Below are positions 6,153-8,826 of a DNA stretch of 8,826 bases, one piece after another. The DNA is from Candidatus Altimarinota bacterium. Lineage in GTDB: Bacteria; Patescibacteriota; Gracilibacteria; UBA4473. The stretch's first letter is position 1. Each line of letters starts with the position of its first letter. Both the position numbers and the translations under genes were made by a program. The notes under the pieces are model-generated. The model was not told where the DNA came from. It saw only the letters and a program-made list of their open reading frames with translations, and did no database searches. Location of the stretch: assembly GCA_020629095.1 (NCBI GenBank), contig JAHDDZ010000029.1, positions 1-8,826 on the forward strand. Reading direction: 5' to 3'.

Positions 6153-6785
6153 ATGACTTTTGCTGACGCTCTCATCTACGCTGGAGTTTTAGGGGCTTAC
6201 TTACTGGCTGTTGTCAGCCCTGGGCCTGACTTTTTTGTGGCAGTGCAGACCAGTTTGGGGCATGGTCGACGTGCAGGTGTAGGCGCAGCAATTGGCTTTG
6301 GGCTTGGCATTTTGGTACACGTGGCCTACTCCGTTGCGGGTATTGCGCTCATCATCAGTCAGTCGATTGTGGCCTTTCAAATTATAAAAACTATTGGGGC
6401 GCTCTATCTTATATACCTTGGATACAAAAGCTGGAAAAATCATTCCGGCTTTTCTGTGTTTGATTCAGATCAGCAAACAGGACAAACACATTTACCATTT
6501 GGCCAGGCGGTTCTGAAAGGTTTTTTGACAAATGTGCTGAACCCAAAAGCTACGCTCTTTTTCTTGGGGCTGTTTACGATTATGATTTCGCCCACAACGC
6601 TCATTTCGCATCAGGCCATTTTGGGGCTTATCATGGCACTAAATACCACTTTGTGGTTTTGTGCAGTGGCATTTTTCTTTACAATGCCACACATTCAACA
6701 GGGGTTTTTACGTTTCCAAAACTGGTTTAATAAGGCATTTGGTGCTATACTAATCGCACTTGGAATAAAAGTAATTTTGAATTAA
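6153..6785 (+). CDS. LysE/RhtB family amino-acid exporter
   Basis: This is an inner-membrane exporter of the LysE/RhtB superfamily, whose members remove amino acids or related compounds (lysine, homoserine, threonine, leucine and others). The 210-aa length is standard. The N-terminal family signature is present as SPGPDFFVAVQTSLGHGRRAG (22-42) after a first membrane helix, and IGALYLIYLGYKSW (81-94) matches the conserved end of the third helix. LKGFLTNVLNPKATLFFLG (121-139) is the second conserved block, and six hydrophobic helices can be traced. I chose ATG 6153 over the longer in-frame start at 6075, because the latter overlaps the divergent gene and would add a non-family N-terminus upstream of the promoter. 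The stop overlaps the eno ATG by one base (TAATG). The substrate cannot be inferred from the sequence. Confidence 0.88.
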   Translation: MTFADALIYAGVLGAYLLAVVSPGPDFFVAVQTSLGHGRRAGVGAAIGFGLGILVHVAYSVAGIALIISQSIVAFQIIKTIGALYLIYLGYKSWKNHSGFSVFDSDQQTGQTHLPFGQAVLKGFLTNVLNPKATLFFLGLFTIMISPTTLISHQAILGLIMALNTTLWFCAVAFFFTMPHIQQGFLRFQNWFNKAFGAILIALGIKVILN

Positions 6786-8014
6786 TGACGATCACACACG
6801 TTCACGCTCGGCAAGTTCTTGACTCACGCGGCAACCCGACTATAGAGGTCGAGTTGAGCGACGGAACCCATACCGTTCGGGCAGCCGTTCCCAGTGGAGC
6901 CAGCACTGGTGTGCACGAGGCAATTGAGCTGCGCGATGGGGATAAAAGTGTCTATGGCGGAAAGGGGGTCTTGACTGCAATTAAAAACGTGAAAGAGCTG
7001 ATTGCACCTGTAGTTATAGGCATGAATCCAACTGATCAGCAGGTAATTGACACGACTATGCTACAACTGGACGGCACTGAAAATAAATCAAAACTGGGGG
7101 CAAATGCCATCTTGGGGGTCAGTTTAGCTGCTGCTAGACTGGCTGCACTGCAAAAGGAAATCCCGCTGTGGCAGCACATTTCGGGGCTTTCTGGAACGCA
7201 AAAAGCGAGCTTGCCGCGCCCGATGATGAATGTGATAAATGGCGGAGAGCACGCGGATAGTGGCTTGGCGGTGCAAGAATTTATGCTATTCCCGACGTTT
7301 GACACGTTTAAGCGCAACTTGCGCTGCGGAGCAGAGATTTTTCATGCCCTGAAAAAGCTGCTGAGCGCACGAGGATTATCAGTTGGTGTGGGTGATGAGG
7401 GCGGTTTTGCGCCGAAAATTGGGACAGTAGTTGAAGCGCTTGAGGTGCTATGTGAGGCCATTACCACTGCTGGATATGCCGTTGGGGACGAGGTTGAGAT
7501 TGCGCTAGACGCGGCAGCGAGCGAGTTTTACGCAGATGAGAAATATGAAATTGATGGGTGGAAACTGACGGCCGACGAGTTGACAGCTTATTACGGAGAG
7601 CTGTTGAAGTCTTTCCCAATTACAAGCATTGAGGACAGCCACCACGAAGATGACTTTGCTGGTTTTGCTTCTATGCAAGCGGCATTTGGCGACCGCGTGC
7701 AACTGGTGGGGGATGATCTTTTTGTGACCAATCCAAAGCGGTTGCAGATTGGAATTGATCAAAAATTAGGCAACTCAATTTTGATTAAAGTAAACCAAAT
7801 TGGATCTCTCAGCGAAACGCTTGAGACCATTTCTATGGCGAAGGCCGCCGGATTCAGGACTGTTATCAGCCACCGAAGCGGCGAAACGGGTGATACGTTT
7901 ATCAGCGATTTGGCAGTTGGTACTGCCGCTGGACAGATCAAAACGGGGTCACTGAGCCGAGGCGAACGAACTGAAAAATATAACCAACTGCTGCGCATTT
8001 CAGAATCGCTCTAA
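6785..8014 (+). CDS. eno: Enolase (phosphopyruvate hydratase)
   Basis: Enolase interconverts 2-phosphoglycerate and phosphoenolpyruvate in glycolysis. The 409-aa product is somewhat shorter than the usual 420-430 but contains the whole active site. SGASTG loop at 37-42; NGGEHAD with His156; QEFM with Glu165; GDEGG with Glu205 (general acid/base partner); metal ligands Asp242, Glu283 and Asp310; VGDDLFVTN at 308-316; KVNQIG with Lys335 (catalytic base); SHRSGET with His364 at 362-368; and IKTG with Lys386. The segment following metal ligand Glu283 reads DSHHEDDF rather than the common DGLAEDDW or DPFDEDDW, and the tail reads SLSRGERTEKYNQLLRI. The gene begins inside the stop codon of the exporter gene, so it is probably translationally coupled to it. 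The pairing with an amino-acid exporter has no obvious metabolic logic. Confidence 0.97.
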   Translation: MTITHVHARQVLDSRGNPTIEVELSDGTHTVRAAVPSGASTGVHEAIELRDGDKSVYGGKGVLTAIKNVKELIAPVVIGMNPTDQQVIDTTMLQLDGTENKSKLGANAILGVSLAAARLAALQKEIPLWQHISGLSGTQKASLPRPMMNVINGGEHADSGLAVQEFMLFPTFDTFKRNLRCGAEIFHALKKLLSARGLSVGVGDEGGFAPKIGTVVEALEVLCEAITTAGYAVGDEVEIALDAAASEFYADEKYEIDGWKLTADELTAYYGELLKSFPITSIEDSHHEDDFAGFASMQAAFGDRVQLVGDDLFVTNPKRLQIGIDQKLGNSILIKVNQIGSLSETLETISMAKAAGFRTVISHRSGETGDTFISDLAVGTAAGQIKTGSLSRGERTEKYNQLLRISESL

Positions 8015-8037
8015 TTCTCGTTATATAAAGAGATTAG
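8011..8037. terminator. Possible weak convergent terminator hairpin between eno and carB
   Basis: CTAATTCTC (8011-8019) can pair with GAGATTAG (8030-8037), with one bulged T and a 10-base AT-rich loop. Both stop codons lie in the arms (eno TAA 8012-8014, carB TAA 8036-8034). The stem is AT-rich and the only T run, on the eno side, begins eight bases after the arm (8046-8050), so it is a poor intrinsic terminator. It may merely reflect the mirrored stop codons. Confidence 0.3.
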
Positions 8038-8826
8038 ACGTCGTCTTTTTCGCCGTGATATGTCATATAGAGGTAATTGGTCTGTGCCGGAAACTCAGCC
8101 GCCAGCGTATCAATTTGTTTTGTGACAGGGCGAAAATTGCGCTTTACAGCTGTGCCACTGAAGGCTGAAATTTGTTTGTCAGACAGGCCAAGCGCTTTTG
8201 CTTCCCTTAGTTTTTCATTATCCAGTCCAGCCTGAAGGCTTTTTGCCATATTTGTAATTCGCTCAAGCTGGGTCACAAACCACCGGTCAATTTTTGTTAT
8301 CTGGTAAATTTCCTCAGATGAAAACCATTCATTATAAAGGCCATACGCAACAGCCCATAATCGCCAAGGAGAGGCAACCCGCAGGTGCTCCTCGCAGACT
8401 TCTTTTGTATCAATTTTGTTTGGGCAATCTAGTACGCCCTGACTACCGACATTCAGCATCCGAACTGCCTTTTGGATGGCTTCAGGGAAGGTTCTCCCAA
8501 GCGCCATAACCTCGCCTACAGATTTCATTTCGGTGCTGATGATGTGCTTCACCTTTCGAAATTTTTGCAGGTCCCAGCGAGGGATTTTAACCGCAATATA
8601 ATCAAGTGCTGGCTCAAAAAAGGCGGTGGTCTTTTTCGTAATTGCATTTGGAATTTCAGGCAATGTTTTACCAAGCATAATCTCTGCCGCGACGGCAGCT
8701 AGTGGGTATCCGGTTGCTTTTGAGGCCAAAGCCGATGAACGGCTCAGGCGTGCATTTACCTCGATCACCCGATAGTCATTTTCGTCATCTGGGTTCAGTG
8801 CATATTGAATATTACATTCTCCCACA
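8034..8826 (-). CDS. carB: Carbamoyl-phosphate synthase large chain, N-terminal half (split CarB), 5' end outside window
   Basis: CarB makes carbamoyl phosphate from bicarbonate, ATP and ammonia for pyrimidine and arginine synthesis. The visible 264 codons cover the end of the first ATP-grasp domain and the oligomerisation domain. Seen are [23 protein letters not shown] (family [21 protein letters not shown], with the metal-binding Glu and Asn kept and Pro replaced by Ala), [53 protein letters not shown] and [18 protein letters not shown]. The protein then stops at GEKDDV with TAA. In full-length CarB this point (about residue 550) is the linker to the second synthetase half (next would come the GGGPNRIGQGIEFDY block), which is absent from the 20 bases left before eno. 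The reading frame is open through the right edge; a GTG at 8825 is an internal Val, not the start. The upstream part and any carA or C-terminal-half gene lie outside. Confidence 0.92.
   Translation of the reverse strand, partial: [263 protein letters not shown]

Noticed and set aside
1..8826. CRISPR array, insertion sequence, tRNA, rRNA, prophage or defence system
   Set aside because: I saw no direct-repeat array, transposase, cloverleaf or rRNA sequence; nearly all of the window is accounted for by the nine genes.

Overview
The window carries nine genes: eight apparently complete (one with an uncertain 5' end) and one running off the right edge. They are packed with almost no intergenic space. 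It looks like the genome of a small, monoderm (Gram-positive-type) bacterium, most plausibly of the Patescibacteria/CPR. The reasons are stop/start overlaps at five gene junctions, a short RecO without the usual zinc-finger cysteines, a V-type ATPase subunit, a CarB that stops at its mid-protein domain boundary, two surface proteins with sortase-type C-termini, and no recognisable Shine-Dalgarno sequence ahead of any start. The taxonomic call is inference; no rRNA or tRNA is present to anchor it.

Layout. (1) Positions 17-2469, plus strand: a promoter-like sequence, then V-type ATP synthase subunit B (atpB/ntpB), lumazine synthase (ribH) and 3,4-dihydroxy-2-butanone-4-phosphate synthase (ribB), each overlapping the next, closed by a strong bidirectional terminator. 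The two rib genes make one substrate and run the condensation step of riboflavin synthesis (ribB makes DHBP, ribH uses it); ribA, ribD and ribE are not here. The atpB reading frame is intact by homology for about 36 codons upstream of its first ATG, but no ATG/GTG/TTG is available there. An out-of-frame ATG next to an AT dinucleotide run suggests a 2-base slip at the start.
(2) Positions 6114-2496, minus strand: a leaderless-looking promoter, a large acidic LPQTG-anchored surface protein, ftsX and recO in overlapping order, then after 102 bases a small secreted DUF11-like protein ending in LPQVG with its own promoter.
(3) Positions 6103-8014, plus strand: a promoter sharing its -10 region with the minus-strand operon, then a LysE/RhtB family exporter overlapping enolase (eno).
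(4) Positions 8826-8034, minus strand: the C-terminal part of a CarB N-terminal half (carbamoyl-phosphate synthase large chain), which ends naturally at the boundary before the second synthetase half. Its stop codon lies in a small inverted repeat together with the eno stop codon.

Most genes are housekeeping. The points of most interest are the two surface proteins, one of them in overlapping order with ftsX; the split CarB; the start-site anomaly of atpB; the altered active-site segments in the rib enzymes; and the shared, symmetric divergent promoter at about 6123-6130.
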